From the NCBI GenBank assembly GCA_900239685.1, contig OENT01000299.1:62001-126000 (forward strand): a DNA stretch of 64,000 nucleotides, read 5' to 3'. Shown here in pieces: positions 12,615-26,800 of the stretch. How positions within the stretch are numbered: position 1 is the first letter of the stretch; each line of letters opens with the position of its first letter. Both the position numbers and the translations under genes were made by a program. The stretch is from Rotaria macrura. Taxonomy: Eukaryota; Rotifera; Eurotatoria; Philodinida; Philodinidae. Below the pieces are notes generated by a model that was not told the DNA's origin, made no database searches, and saw only the letters and a list, made by a program, of their open reading frames with translations.

Positions 12615-13070
12615 TTATTGAGGAACTTGTGGCAGACGAATGTCGACGCCATTTTCTATTAATGTTAAAATATAATCACTGATTTTATTTAACATTAAAT
12701 CTTCCATTTCTTTATCTAGTGCATGAGTTACTTGATTCACTTTTTTTCCCAGTGGACTATTGTAAAACGTGATAAGTTGAGTTATTTCATCCGGTGTATA
12801 ATGCGTTGTATAAACTTCTGTAAGATCAGATATGAATGAATCAAAAGAAAACATATCATCATAAAGAATTTTCATTTTTTCATTCTCCGGTGGATGAAGT
12901 TTCATGTATGATAAAAACCGTGAATATTCATTTTCAATGCCAGTTAAATGTAATAGATATTTTATGTTATCTTTGAAATCATTCGATGATGATATACTTG
13001 GTTTTCCTTGAATGCGACCAATTATACAAAGTAGAGCAATGATGAATGTTGTCAAACGTGCAGATTCCAT
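12615..13070 (-). CDS. Small secreted DUF2059 protein
   Basis: A single uninterrupted frame of 151 residues. The true ATG is taken at 13070 (the frame extends two codons further to a TTG). A signal peptide is plain: MESAR, then a hydrophobic run TTFIIALLCIIG, then a likely cut near GKP. The mature part has the DUF2059 core: a Tyr-rich helix (EVYTTHYTPDEITQLITFY) followed by NSPLGKKV and a helical tail. DUF2059 is known mostly from bacterial secreted or periplasmic proteins and has no assigned reaction. The gene lacks introns, unlike nearly all its neighbours, which fits a transferred origin, but codon use looks native. An acceptor-like TTTTCTAG lies 7 nt before the ATG. The 3' UTR is probably very short (AATAAA 12 nt past the stop). 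Confidence 0.75.
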   Translation of the reverse strand: MESARLTTFIIALLCIIGRIQGKPSISSSNDFKDNIKYLLHLTGIENEYSRFLSYMKLHPPENEKMKILYDDMFSFDSFISDLTEVYTTHYTPDEITQLITFYNSPLGKKVNQVTHALDKEMEDLMLNKISDYILTLIENGVDIRLPQVPQ

Positions 13071-13079
13071 ATTCAAACT
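13071..13079 (-). other. Acceptor-like site just before DUF2059 start
   Basis: On the minus strand a T-rich run ends in CTAG at 13079-13078, followed by TTTGAAT and the ATG. This could be a spliced-leader acceptor or the end of a 5' UTR intron. Confidence 0.4.
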
Positions 13080-15642
13080 AGAAAATAGAAGAAGACATGA
13101 TGTTTTTTTTATTATTGCTCACAAGATGTTAAATAGATGAACAAGATCTATGATGACATATGTCGTCGAGAGATATGACACGGAATAAATAGAAAGAAAT
13201 TGATGAACAACGAATAACTCTATTTCATTGATACATCATAGTCAATATTATTCTAAAGTGAAAACGATGAACAAGAAGAAAGACTGTGTATCATAAGTTA
13301 TAATTTAATTCGTAGACTAACTGCTAGTAGAATAAAGGTGTTTAGTAACAGAACAACGAGTTTTTATATCGGTTGAGTTTTCTTTCTATATGTTTCTTTC
13401 TCTTCTTTTCTTTTTCTTTCAAAAAGAAAATCTAGTATTCCCAGTTTACGTTATTCATTAATCTCCTTCACACAGAATTCTCAGTATTTTTTTTTGCTTT
13501 TGAATATTGGCATCAATCTTAATGAGTAGTACGATACGGAAAGAATAACACTTCTGGTACTATGAAAACAAAGTTTTGATTTCAGTGTGAACTAATATTT
13601 CATTACATATTCTTTTAAATCATACATGTACATACATATATATATTTAGACGGTGTCCAAATGAATACGTGAAATAGTTTTATGGTCTTAAGCAGAAATG
13701 CTAAATCATTTATAGTTGCAGAAAACAAGATTCATGAAACTCTACATAAAAGAACACTTATTTTTTCTATCGAAGGCTCACTAAACACTTTGAAACTCAA
13801 TATAGAAAAAATGACAGCTAAGCACGAACAATATTCCACAAAATTTAACTACACGTAATTATATATCTGTCGAAGTTTTCATCAACATATCTATTTATGT
13901 CAAAATCTAAATAACAATTTAATTACACTAAGCAATATTCAAGGAAGCGTAAAAATACGGAAACATGAAAGTATTTCTTCGGATCATGAGTTCAGTATTT
14001 TAATAAATGATTATTCATTCCACATCAAATTAAATCTCAAGCATCGTGCATCTTTAAAGAAGAATGAATTGAATCGTTTCAGAAATGCTAAATCTATTAG
14101 TGTTGTTCAGTATACTGTGGTATACGTTTTGTCTTTTGTTTACAATTCTAAGCTACTATCACATGTCGAACAATATTCTTAACAAGTCAACAATGTTTCT
14201 TTTAAAAAAAAAAGTACATATCGTAGAGAAATTTCGTTCGAGTTTTCTTCATGATATTGAATAAAAACTTGTGTATTCTGTAAAAAACAAACGTTTGATT
14301 CAATTGATCATTCTAAAAAAAGACGACGAATCACTTATACTTTGGTGGAGTTTTCGTTTTTTAATATAGACATTTTTAAAGTTCTTATTCTATGCAGAAG
14401 ATTAAAAGTTTTGACAGTTAAAAACCCTTTCAATATTATGAAAGTCACAAATCTGAAGTCTTTTCAATTAGACAAAGCTCTTTCATCTTGTATTAAGTAA
14501 AATTTTATAGTGCTCTAAGTCATGCTTCACATTTAACGCGGCACACATCTGCTATGCTCAATTAGAAATTAATAAATACAAGTTTTCTAAAAATTGCTTT
14601 CTTTTTTTGAACAATTGAAATATTTATATGGCGATTGAAAGATAAAAGAAAGTGACTAATTCAGAATTGATTATCTGCAATGTATTTATTTGTTGTTAAA
14701 TAGAAAAATCACTATGTACGATTTACAGTATCTGTCAAGTTCTCATCAAAAGAGCCATTTAACAAAAAAAGGCATTCTTCATGTAGATTGTTACAAGTCA
14801 ACAATGTATGATTAACAATCTTCAACATTATGATTACCATCGAACATTAGGATAAGTTCTCTCAACTGATATAAAAAAGATCATATTGTGAGACATGCCT
14901 TTTAATTAAATTTGAATGTGATATGCAAATATCACAATAAACGAAGATGTGATCGTGCAGTTTTTAATGAACTGACATTGTTTTTAGCATTCTTAAGACT
15001 ATATATATCATTTTACGACTATATTTTCTTTAAACACGTACTCATTTACTTCTTTTTGCATTTTATGAGTTCCAAAGCGATTAGATAATGTAAGAAAAAG
15101 CACAGACAGAGAAACCATGTATCAGATGAATTCATTCTTTTGAGCTTCTTAATTTTTCAATTATTTTATAATTTCAATAATTGATACATGTCTTTATCTA
15201 TATTTCTATGAGTAAATGTCGTATTGAAAAAGTCGTTTTTCCAATGGAATTGAATATTTTCACACCAAAAACGGATAAAAATTGATGTTTTTATTTAACA
15301 TTGTACTGATATTTGACATATAAATGTTGAGTTTTCAAAGACATCAGTGAACTAACTATTTAATATATTAAATCACTTAATTGTTTATTTTTTTTTTGTA
15401 CTCAAATAGAATGTTACATTTAATTTGTTCGTAGAATAAAAGAAAAAAAAAACTTCGATGAATTGAAACGGAACAGACATAAAAATAAGAAAGAAATGCA
15501 TGATCTTTTTATTTTTAAATATATAGAATCGTTCTATAATTTAGAATTAAGATTTTATTTTATGTGATAATTAATTTTCATGCTAAATTTAAATTCAAAA
15601 CAAAATTACATTAATTCAATGAAAGTTTTGAATAATTTATCA
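13080..15642. other. Intergenic, 2.6 kb
   Basis: AT-rich, with T-rich stretches near 13380-13420 and 13480-13500. No gene, RNA or repeat with recognisable ends was found. Confidence 0.4.
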
Positions 15643-15868
15643 TTAATCTTTTCTGAGCTTTTCAATGATGACGTAGAAGAAGAAATAATCATCTATATTC
15701 AAGAATTGATTGATACGTACTAAACGACTGGTTCTGACTTGATGAGTATGATTCTCAAAAGCTTTTAATATATTTAAGATTCTAAACAAAGAATTATGTT
15801 TCATACATAATGTTTGATCTCTAATGACGCGTTCATTCAACGGACCATGTGACTTTCTGAAACATAAA
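15643..15868 (-). CDS. Possible terminal exon of an unknown gene
   Basis: Minus-strand frame of about 75 codons following a good acceptor (TTTTATGTTTCAG) and ending in TAA at 15643. Its codon content resembles the sure exons of this window, and the peptide is charged with no known motif. A second minus-strand frame at 17000-17218 could belong upstream, but its donor phase does not fit this acceptor directly, so an exon would be missing between them. It may be a relic. No function can be given. Confidence 0.22.
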
Positions 15869-18800
15869 AGTACAATTGTCAATATCTTTATTAATGTAAA
15901 ATATTTAATAGTATAAAAATGATGTATTCTTTACTTGAGGTCAAACTAACTGTTTACGTGCGTCATATTTTAATCAAATAGCGACTAGGACTAAAAATCC
16001 ATCTCCGTTTACATTTAGGTTTTCATTGAACATGATTTGTAACAACAATATCAATACAGACGAACAAAATATTGAAGGTTTTTAAGTGCATTTGTAAAAG
16101 AAAACAGATTGAACTTGCTTGTTTTCTATCAAGAAAAGGGAGGCATAATAACTTTCAAGAAATAGGAAATGATTAATTTTCTAAATTACTGAAAAGTTCG
16201 AAAAACTTTCTAATCATGAATGTGACAGACAGCATGCATGTAAAACATAATTTATCCTGCTTAATATGTTAGAATATTGAAGAACCCGAGTTTTACACAT
16301 TTTTCAGATGCATAAGTTAACTATATAACTTCTTCATATACATTTTATTTGATCAAAGTAGCCATTGTGGTGTTTTTTCTAGAATAAGTACTTGAATGTT
16401 AGAATCAAGTTAACCTTCCAACTAACTCGTCATGTGAAATTTTGATTTCACATGAAAAATCGTCACGCCTATAAATATTATTCGTGTTTTTTGAGATTAT
16501 TGCTGCATAGTTATTATACCTTAAAGTCCGATAATATTCATTCAATTAGTTGTTTTTAATATGCTTGTATTCAGAAATGAAAAGTATGAAATCAATTCAT
16601 TCATATTGATAGTTGATTGAAAGAAAGTATTAAATCTGATAGATTCATATTTAATTAATCTGTTTTATAATATGACACTATGGTAAATTTCAAGTCAGAT
16701 AACATTCATTGTAAAAAGAAAATCTGTATCCTTCTCAATGAAATATGTCTCCAGCGATGTATTATGAACGCTAAATCTTTTTAATGTATTCCTAGTTGAA
16801 TCGTATTACACAAAATGTATAGTATCTCGATTGATAAGAGTTTCGTTGTACAAGATATTTACTTCGTAGATAAACTAAAAGTATGGTATTACTATGCTTA
16901 TCTAATTATAATAGAAATGACGCATCGTACAATGATGCTGTAAAAGAAAAATAGAATCTACAATATCAATTAGTTTTCAATAAGATAATATTACTGCGTT
17001 CATCTACCGTATAACCCATGGAAAAATAGTAATGAAGATGATCCTACGATAATTTCTACATCAGCATTGTATTTGATATGATCAAATATCACGTATATTT
17101 CTCGTAAAGTATTCTCATGTAATTTATATAATTTTAATGAAAAATTTGAATTATTCATGTATCTGATTAATAGTTTTTGTTTTGCAAGACTTTTCGATGT
17201 TGATACATCAGAATACAAGTGTTGTTAATGTTAACATCATGAAGTAAAATCCTAATGGTGGAAAGTTTCGAGATGAAAAGTTTATTGAATCTTTAAGCAT
17301 AAAAAATGTGTGCATTTGCAATTTTCCTATGACTTAAGAATGATCTAAACTTCAGTAGAATGCTTGATTGAAGTCACAATGACATTTATGCAAAACGCTT
17401 TTGTATCAAATATTTTATGAATCTTTAGAGCAATCACAAGATTCATATTTTTGATTGGTTATGAACGAATGTTGAAAATGGATGACCTTTTAGCATTTTG
17501 ACGAAGAGATTAAAACTATTCATGCCTAGTTTTCCTTTGTTTAGGTCGCACTTTCAAGCAATTTTCATTCCATCACTTGTAGACTATTCAATGCTCTACA
17601 GAATAACACTTTAAAAAACGTTTGAATTCTAGCGAATGAAAAGTTTGAAGATATTTTTTCAGAAGATTACCTTTAAAGGAAAATGACATTATGTCAAAAG
17701 ATTAAGTTCCTTGATTATTTCATGGAACAAAACAATTTGCATAATTTTCCTTCGAGATCTATAATGAATATAGATTAGAAATTTTTCAAAAATAAACTTG
17801 ACACTAAACGAAACAAACTTTTATATAGAACGATTACTCTTGTATTTGTCTGCATATAGGTTCTGATCAAAATAGAAACAAAATGGAAAATAAATTTCTC
17901 TGCATTAAAATCTATTGGTAACTCTATGAAGATGTTTGAGTCGTCATCAAAAGAAACACACAGATCGTCTGAAAAATTTGTAACTGATAATATTTTTTTG
18001 GAATGAAAATGGTAAGGAAATGCCGGAAAGTATGAATCAAGAGAGTTTTATGTAATAGAATTAATTGATGGATCTCCTGAATATTTTCTCGGGTTATATT
18101 CTAAATCTACACAAATAGAAATCCAAAATACGATATTCTTCACTCAATGTTATCAAGTAAATACTTTTTTTTCCCAGTACATCTGTTTACTTCTGACAAG
18201 ATTTCATGGAAAAATTCAACGATGAGATTCTGTTAATTTGAAGCAGATACTCTTTTAGTAGATTAGGAGGTAACTAAAATAATCAAGAGTAGTGAACTAA
18301 AACAAAACACAATCCTCTTGTGGTATCAAGTCATGAAAATAGTTAGATTTTATTAATATCTTATAGCGTGTTCCGTGCGATCTTTATTTTAAATAGTTAA
18401 GCTCTATTCCTTTGGCCTGAAGCGCTGAGGTCATTGTAATTAACCGAGAATTTTTTATAAAGACTAAGAAATTTCACCATGCATGTCTTTCACCATTGCA
18501 TTTTCAGAAGTCAAATATCAATATTTTGACATGGGCAACACAAATTACGGAATCTTTTTTAATTCAAACTTGACAAGTTTCTCATAACATGAGAAATCAT
18601 CTTGGATTGTCCATGTACTTTGTACTATATATGTATTCATACCTCATCTTATGCTTACCTATAACAACTTATTTTAGTAGATCTCGGCCAATTATTACAA
18701 GTAATAACTGATTGGTTTCATATTTTTGTGTGCCATATGATTGAAAAGTGTTCGATCTCGAATGTTTCAACATCAAAATCGCCGATCAAATTTCTCACAA

Positions 18801-21800
18801 AATATTAGTTCAAACCAAAGATCACAAAACTTTTATGAAACTGATAGAATTTCTTACGAATCTTTTTAATAAAAGAAAACATTATGACGTCGGATAATAA
18901 ATGCCATTGATTTATTTACTGAGAATGTATCGAAGTGAAACTCGGAAAATAAATATCATACAATCATGTGTCAAATATCTATTTCATGTAGTAACCGCTT
19001 GTGTATAGTTTTTTTCCAGTGCTGTTCATTGGTGAAATGCAAACTAAAATTACTTTATTTTCATTTATTATGCCCATTTTCAATAATTCAGTTTGAATGC
19101 GACTGTACTCGTAAATATGTGCAAATAAATGTTAAGCTGATTCTGTCGGCAATTCAGTTTGTCTCAGTAGCCTGATATATAAAAGTGCCTAACTCGAAAC
19201 TATGTTAGAAGTTTGGTGGTAGGAATTTGAAAAATTTTCGAGGACGTAAATACAAACAGGTACTTGTCAATCGATATAATCACAATTAACAATACTAATT
19301 AGGAAGCTTGGGATGGTTTACGATAGAGATTGAATCCATGCAGGGCATTTAAAAAAAAATAGCGATACTTGGAGAAATCTTTTTGAACATGGCACATATT
19401 TGAAATTGAATTGAAGACATTCTCTTGTTATAATTTATGTAGGATTTAATCGTTCATATTAATCAAAATCATGAAGAAATCATTCGAAACTATTTTTAAG
19501 TTATAAATCGATTGACTGTATCTATCAATGAATTATTTTTATTTTCAATTCATAAAAAAACCTGAAAAATAATTGTAAACGATACCAAAACTTCAAGAAG
19601 AAATAAGAGAGTATTAAAAATATCACACGTAGACCATAATACACATATTCAATAATGAACGGAGTTTTTCTGCTATTGAAATTCAGTTTGTAAAAAAAGG
19701 TCGGAGCATTTCTTGCTTTATCTCAAGTTTTTATGGATAAATACATGTTATGATTATACGATAAGCACAATTTGTATCTCTTCTTTGAAAATAAACAAAA
19801 AATATCAAAGGAAACATATCACATTGCAATTAGCAAATTCATAAGAATTCTAGGTATATGAAAATATATCTCGATAAGATATTTTATTTTCTTGCAGAAA
19901 CTTTAAAAATAAACCCACCAAACTTTGACATTCGATTTACAGCAATCTCAATGGATCATCTTGAAAATATTAAAATGTGGTTCAATAGTGATACATTCAT
20001 TCGGCAATAATAGATCTTCGATTTCCTCCGATGAGCATATCAGAACTTCAAAAAACAAATCTCTAAACTTCATCATTTGATATATTGAATTCAAACGGAA
20101 ATGCTTAATTGCCTGCTTCTTGTACTTTTGTAAAGTAGGAACGATGATAAGATACTTGCAACATCAGTGGGCTGTATAAAATACTTACGCAAACTATTTA
20201 TTATTTCAAAATGAAATTCTTATTGCATGAACTTTTGATCTCTTGATAAACTCAAGGTTAAAAAACAAAAAAATAACAGTATCTGTTGAATTATTCAGCT
20301 TAAGAAGCTTTAATGGTCCAGAAGAAGGTATTAATCATTACATTTCAACATTATTATTAAATTTATTCAAACTACGAACATAATGAAAAACGATACGATA
20401 GGTTTTTCTACACACAGTATTTCAGTTACACAACAATTTTGTGATCTCTATTCTATGGCAGAGTTGTTAGAGGCCAACGAATACATTGTCAAAAAAACAT
20501 CATGATGACATGGTATTACTCATAGAAATTATTAGAGAAGTATTTTGTCACTCGTAGACTGAAGCTAATTTTAATAAGTGAATTCTAAAATTGAAAACAT
20601 ATCCTAGTTTCTACTATTACTGAAAGAAAAACATGATTCCATTCTGTTTCTTCTTCTGAATAAAGCATCATTATTACTGCGCATAGGCACGTAGATCGAA
20701 AATGAATTTTCCTAATTGAATTTCATTGCTATCCATCAATCGATTGAAATACTAACCATGTGTACGAATAAATGGCTTCCTCATCATTAGCACTTGATAA
20801 AAAAGAGAATAAAAAGGATTAAATTGTTTTCTGTGAACTTGCTTTCACATTGAAAAATAACTTGGAGAAAATCAAAAAGTACAAAAATCTGACTGCGTAT
20901 ATTTTTCAACATGAAACAATATTTCTGCACTTTCTTCAAATTCTGTTTCAATCTCGCTCTGGTATTTATCAATATATCAGTCAATATTCAATCATTTTAA
21001 TTTTAGTTTGAACTTGAACTTTAAACGAGCATAATTTTGACTATGTACGTAAATAGAACTTGTCGTTCATATCGAAGTTCAAGAAAAGAAATCTGTTACT
21101 TGTTCCACATAGTGAACGTTTTCGTTTTTGGGCATGAAAACAAATCCTCCTCTCCAAAAGTGAACGTATCAGTAAGAACAAGAGCTTTCGGAACAGAATA
21201 AATATGATTATTTATTTTTTACATATCACCTGTCAATGTCAATTACGATACAATGAAACGTTTATACACAATGTAAGTTATCCTTACCATCGAGTAGTTC
21301 TATTAAATGAGAGTTTTTTTTATAAAGTGAAATTATTTTCTTCCACATCGAATGCTCACTGTAGATTGTTCAATATTTTCAGTTTTCAAAGTTTAAACAT
21401 TTAAATTAAAGCAAAGTATTTTTTGTAGGTATTCATGAAAATTTACAGTTCATGATGAATCTATTAAAAAAATTGTTCTCATTTATATCTTATATTTCGA
21501 TTTTATACTTTTTCCTTTGGAAGAAAAATAACATAACATTAAATCAGTTTTTAAATGATACTTTTCCTCAACTGATTTCTCAAGTTGATGAACACATTCA
21601 GATTGTATGCATAGACTGGAGCGATTTTCTAATAGGACTTCGATTTAGTATATTCATTCCTTGGAAACGTTTTTCGCCTGTAGAATAATTATAGTAATCG
21701 ATGCGAAGAGTACAGAAAATGAAAAAATCCTACGATAAGTTCTCTCATATTGCGTTCGGTATAATATGTACGCAGAGTTCTGTAAGATCCAACAAATGAT

Positions 21801-23168
21801 AATTTATAATAATTGATTGAATAAAATGTCATCAATCCATGAGACAATTGCAATCATGTTATTTTCTCTTTTGTATATCTCTTCGTTTTTATGATGGATC
21901 TTTATTTCATGTGTCATGGATTAATGTAAAGGACGAATTGAATAAAAAATACTGTCGAAATTGAAAACTATTGGCAAAAGCAATGTCTCCACAGTCATTG
22001 GCGACATGTGAGCACTTATAAATCACTATTGCTTTTTCATTGTCGCATGCGAATTCATCATCCTAATGTGTGGTCATTCATAGTATTTCTTCAAGGGGAA
22101 GCAAATCGTTTTAACAACAAGCGTATTCAATTTAATGCAGGATTAGGCACAAGAACAAAGTAACCTAGAACTTGATATAAGACATTATGAAGATCTTATA
22201 ATGCCTATTGGGATATTTAGATGAATTATCATTTGCTGTTGGTATATCAAAAAAAGATGACGTTTATCTCTCTTTTCTTTAACTCTAGGCTTACAATTTT
22301 AAATTAATATCATACAATAAATAATGTATCTAGCAAGTTATCATTTTTTAAAACAATTTTTCATTTCAACCGTTTTATGTTTCAACCAAACTACCTTCAA
22401 AACTTTATTTAATTCGAAATTACATATAGAATACTGTATGGCAAAGTTCGTTTGATTTCGAATATTTTCTATCTCCATATTAGACATGAAAAGCATTTAT
22501 AAAAAATTAATCACAACCAATCTGTCAATATTGCTAAATATGTCGTCTGACTTAAGTATTGAAAGGATTATATATTGTCAGAATTTTTAATTAGCGTTCT
22601 AGACGGCATACATCATGTGAATGAATGAATAAATGTATTTCAACCGTTCCTATTTCATCTATAAGTGCATTTCAACAAGATTAAACATATATTCCAAGTA
22701 TTTCTTGTTTAGCACTTTTTTCATGTTATAACGAAGCAAAGATGCCCCATGTCGATTGTAATTATTCATTTACATCATTTCCAATAATGCAAATCAGAAT
22801 CTAAGATTCAAGGTCGGAATGCTATTATTACTTGATTTTATTCTATGATGATACAATTTAATAGCTTTTTTGACTTAGTTATGTGTCATCACGAATGGTA
22901 TCATACTCGTGTATTAATCTTGATGAACAGGTGTTCATGTCTGACTGAGTGATTCTCTGTATATTGATTTCTGGATGCACCAAAAACAAGAGAAGATTAC
23001 TAGAAATAAAATTCTCTACAATTCAGTCTATGTTAATTACTGTTTGGGCAGTTGCTTTTAAATTTCTATGTAAATAAATGTTGGATGTACAATGTTAGTT
23101 GAATATCTTTTGAATGGACAATCGTGATCATATATTCGGCAATGTGAAGTATTTTTTTTAGAATTAAT
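15869..23168. other. Gene-poor region, 7.3 kb
   Basis: Uniformly AT-rich. Weak coding-like pieces are 17000-17218 (-), where an in-frame stop sits just before the frame, and 21204-21272 (+), which begins MIIYFLHITC and meets a GTAAGT donor. A frame at about 21428-21688 (+) after TTTTTTTGTAG encodes a hydrophobic start and a polar tail. These could be remnants of a small secreted-protein gene, but phases do not join cleanly. Nothing else is recognisable. Confidence 0.35.
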
Positions 23169-23324
23169 AATGTATATGTCGCAGTAGAATTTAAAATTCT
23201 ACTTGTAGAAATTAAAATTGTAANNNNNNNNNNNNNNNNNNNNNNNNNNNNNNNNTTACAATTTTAATTTCTACAAGTAGAATTTTAAATTCCACTGGAT
23301 ATTAATTTCTACTGCGACGTATAT
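23169..23324. mobile_element. Short palindromic MITE-like element split by the gap
   Basis: The sequence GTATATGTCGCAGTAGAA on the left recurs inverted on the right, ending in CTGCGACGTATAT. The inner arms, about 45 bp on each side and nearly identical (the right arm has a short insertion near 23294-23305), face each other across the run of N. It is a small hairpin element of roughly 155 bp including the gap. No coding potential. It directly abuts the larger foldback element on its right. Confidence 0.6.
23224..23255. other. Assembly gap (32 N)
   Basis: Unresolved bases sit exactly at the centre of the inverted repeat, as expected where a hairpin stops sequencing or assembly. The true size of the loop is unknown. 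Confidence 0.95.
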
Positions 23325-23802
23325 GCCAAGGGGGAAACGGCGGATCTTTGGGATTACCGATCTCAAAAAAAATCCCAAAATACACCACCAATGTTCTCTT
23401 GCAAATGAAGGCATTTCGAGCTGAAATTTTTATCATATGAAGACCTTGTGATTCTTTAAATATCCTAAACGTTTCAAAGTAAACGAATGTTTCCCTCATA
23501 AGATAATCAACTTTCAAGAGAAAAGGATTTTCTGACCGTGCAATGAAATATGAGTATTGCTTGCGATCGCACTATCTTCAAGAGAAAACATCCGTTTACG
23601 CTGATACTTTTAGAATATTCTAAGAACCACAAGGTCTACGTGTGATAAAATTTTCAGTTCGAAATTCCGTCATTTTCAAGAGGACATTGCTAATGGATTT
23701 TTGGATTTTGAAAATCCGAAAATCCAAAAGAAATCCAAAGACAATCAAAACATCAAAAAAAATCCGAAAATCCGGAATCCGCCGTTTCCCCCTTGATATA
23801 TA
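23320..23802. mobile_element. Foldback / long-TIR non-autonomous element, about 480 bp
   Basis: The terminal repeat CAAGGGGGAAACGGCGGAT at 23327-23345 recurs exactly inverted at 23777-23795. The likeness goes further: 23380-23500 and the reverse complement of about 23570-23700 align along most of their length, so the element is two diverged long arms around a short centre. This explains the two mirror-image frames at 23302-23517 (-) and 23642-23839 (+), whose peptides resemble each other. No transposase is encoded, so it would depend on a transposase made elsewhere. The ends carry TATAT on both sides, which may be a target duplication or part of the repeat. Confidence 0.75.
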
Positions 23803-26800
23803 CTTTCTTCATAAGATTATAGTTTCAATAAAACTCTGAATTCATCATAGAATATGAGTCTATCAATCATGAGTAAGATTCAACTACTTCTTTGTTAACA
23901 TCATTTATCGTATGCATAAGAGTTGCTCTACAATTGTTGTGATTTCCGTTTCTTGTCGTTACTTGATAGTATCTCATTTGTAACGTAAACGAATCCATAC
24001 ATCCTCTTGTCATCAAGACTATTTCTTTTTTTTTTCTGGTGATAAGATATTGTTTTTTCTCTATCCCAAATATGTTAATTAGAAATCAGATATTGAAGAA
24101 ATATGGGAACCTAAATGATTTTTCATATCTTAATAGCTAATCAAAAGAAGCATACGAATATCACCGAAAATAAAAACTGTCAAATTCATCTGCAAATATT
24201 TCAAAGTAGAAAGATACTGTAAATCGATAAGTTATATTTGAATGATGTTCTCTTGTTGCTAATCATTATCGTATCTTAATCTTGGCAGTTGTTTACTATG
24301 TGAAACCAATAAAAAACAAATGTTACATTTACGTTTGGAATGCTAACAAGCACATTAACATCTTACTGATAATCACAATCATTTTCTGCTGCATTTTCAG
24401 AACCATTTACATGCATCTATAGAGAACATTCTTGTTGAAAATAATTGATTGTTGTCGAATGAGTGTAGGAAATTCAATTCCGACATTCACAATGAATATT
24501 CAAGGTTGATATTAAAAAAAAATGGCAACTATCGATGAGATACAACAGTGTATTGACAAATTGAATAAACTCTACTGTCGATAATGAAGTTAGTCTTACG
24601 GGTACTACTAGGTAGTTTGTCATAAGTTCTAGAAAAACAACAACAAAACATAAGTGTCACCATCAAACATATGTTGTAGCTGTTAACATAATTTCTTTTT
24701 CTTCATATGTCTGCAATTTTACTTACACCTAATTTATTAACAGTATCTATTCTCTCTGCCATATAGTAATAAAATTATTTACGTTCAAATAATTTATTTA
24801 TATTCTACTAATTTTTCTTTTCAACCGATGCTCTTTCTACCTTTATGTTTGATATAGAACAATAAAAACACCACTCAATTTGATCCAACAGCGATTTTGA
24901 ATGTAGTTAATGACTGAAAAAAACTGGTGGAAGAGTGAGTGGGAGACATCGCTAAGTATTTTATGCCGTTTGAAACAAGCAGATGTCGTCTGTGAAGAAA
25001 AGAACAATCTTAAACGATTCGACTCAGTCCCTCCCCACCTTCACCCCCAATTTCACAATGAAAAGCAATTGCTGTCTTGCTCGAACACTTTTTCATTGAA
25101 TTTTTGGCACGCCCGGAAAATATTAATACATAGAATTTCATTCTGAAATAACGCCTAGCGATAAAGCTTTTGAATATATAGAACATCTAGTTATTAAGAT
25201 AATCAATCTTCTAGTGATTGATTTATTAAGTTCTTCTTTAGTAAACGAATATTATTTGGCAATTGAAAAATTCAAGAAAAACACGTACATTTTCCTGTGA
25301 ATATTTTAGAACCGGTGAATGATAATGTTTTTATTTTCATATTCCTATGAATAACATTCTCGAATAAAAATTGTACTTTTGCGATAGATTCGAAAATGTC
25401 CAGTCGTAAAAAAACAATAATCAAATCTTCCGTTAAGAAAATCATAAATCATCAATATTAATGAAAAAAAACAAAGCAAATTCATTTCGGATATCCATGT
25501 TCGCATACAGAGTTTTCACTATAATCATCATTTGAGATCGAACAACATCGAACAACTGAGATGTGTCCTGCTTAAAAATTTATCGAGTTGAATGAATATA
25601 ATACAATTTGAACTATATCTTTAAAACGTTTCTTTTATTTGATATCATATACGTATGTCCTTAGTATTGTAGTTAAACGATTCATATTAGAATAGTAAAT
25701 TATGGAAGTACATTAACAAGTCTAGATTATTCCTAGGAATCGTCCTTATGAATGGTTTTATAATACAATTAATAATTCAAAAATTCAGGATTATTTCTAT
25801 TTTAGTACTTACATTTACTTCTTGTATGTTTCAGAAACTAAATTATATTAATAATAAATCTTGTCGTCGATTATTGAGGGCCGAAGTTTCAAGACTGATG
25901 ATAGTAGTTATACAAGTTCACTAACTTTAAGTGAACGAGAACAATTATACAAAAACGAATAACCAATACTTGTGTATTTTGTATTGATCGCTGAATACCA
26001 AATCATAATACTTATTTACGATTCAAATATATTTATTATCCTTTGTACTCGACCTGTTCGTAAAGATTTTTCGTTATACTCGATTGAAATATTTTATTTT
26101 TATTTTCCAACCATAGTGTTCTACGTTCGTTTTACATCAATAATAAATACTTCTTTTTTTCTGCATGGAGAAAATCGATTCTATTTAGACGTTCAATAAT
26201 TCTCAATAATTTCTCCTTGGAATATATAGTTACATTTAACGGGATCTATTGAAAATTATATTTTACTTATGTTTCTATTAACAATACCGATCATCATAAA
26301 TAAATTACGAAAAGCAAAAGAATCTATTTCAATGAGTTTCTTTCTTTCTTTTTTGCTTTTTCTATTCTCGATTAATTAGTTTCCTTCCAAAATAGCAACG
26401 ACGATATCAATCAAAAATGCAACAAAGAGAATAGCTGTTCTATTTATTTGATTTCTGTTTATTATATCCGTTCTCAATCGGTAAACAAGAAATATAATAA
26501 TCAATGTTGATCATAATTTATACTTCCTGATTATTTATATTGTTGTATAGACTACCTGATATGAATCAAAATACTTGATTAATATTCTATCCAGATTGAT
26601 TGAAATATTTATATATTCTCCATATACAAATGATGTTTTGTTTTTCAAGAATTCCTTCTTAGCATCTTTTCTTATTTACCATATTTAAATTATACCTCAA
26701 TAATAACCAACACTATCCTAAGTATTATGTCTACATGTAGCAATCATCTGATATTAATATTCATTATGCAATTTCATTATTTTTCATTAGAGAGAAATAT

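Noticed and set aside
23302..23839. Two similar short frames on opposite strands, possibly a duplicated gene
   Set aside because: They are the two arms of the foldback element read in opposite directions, with no known protein.
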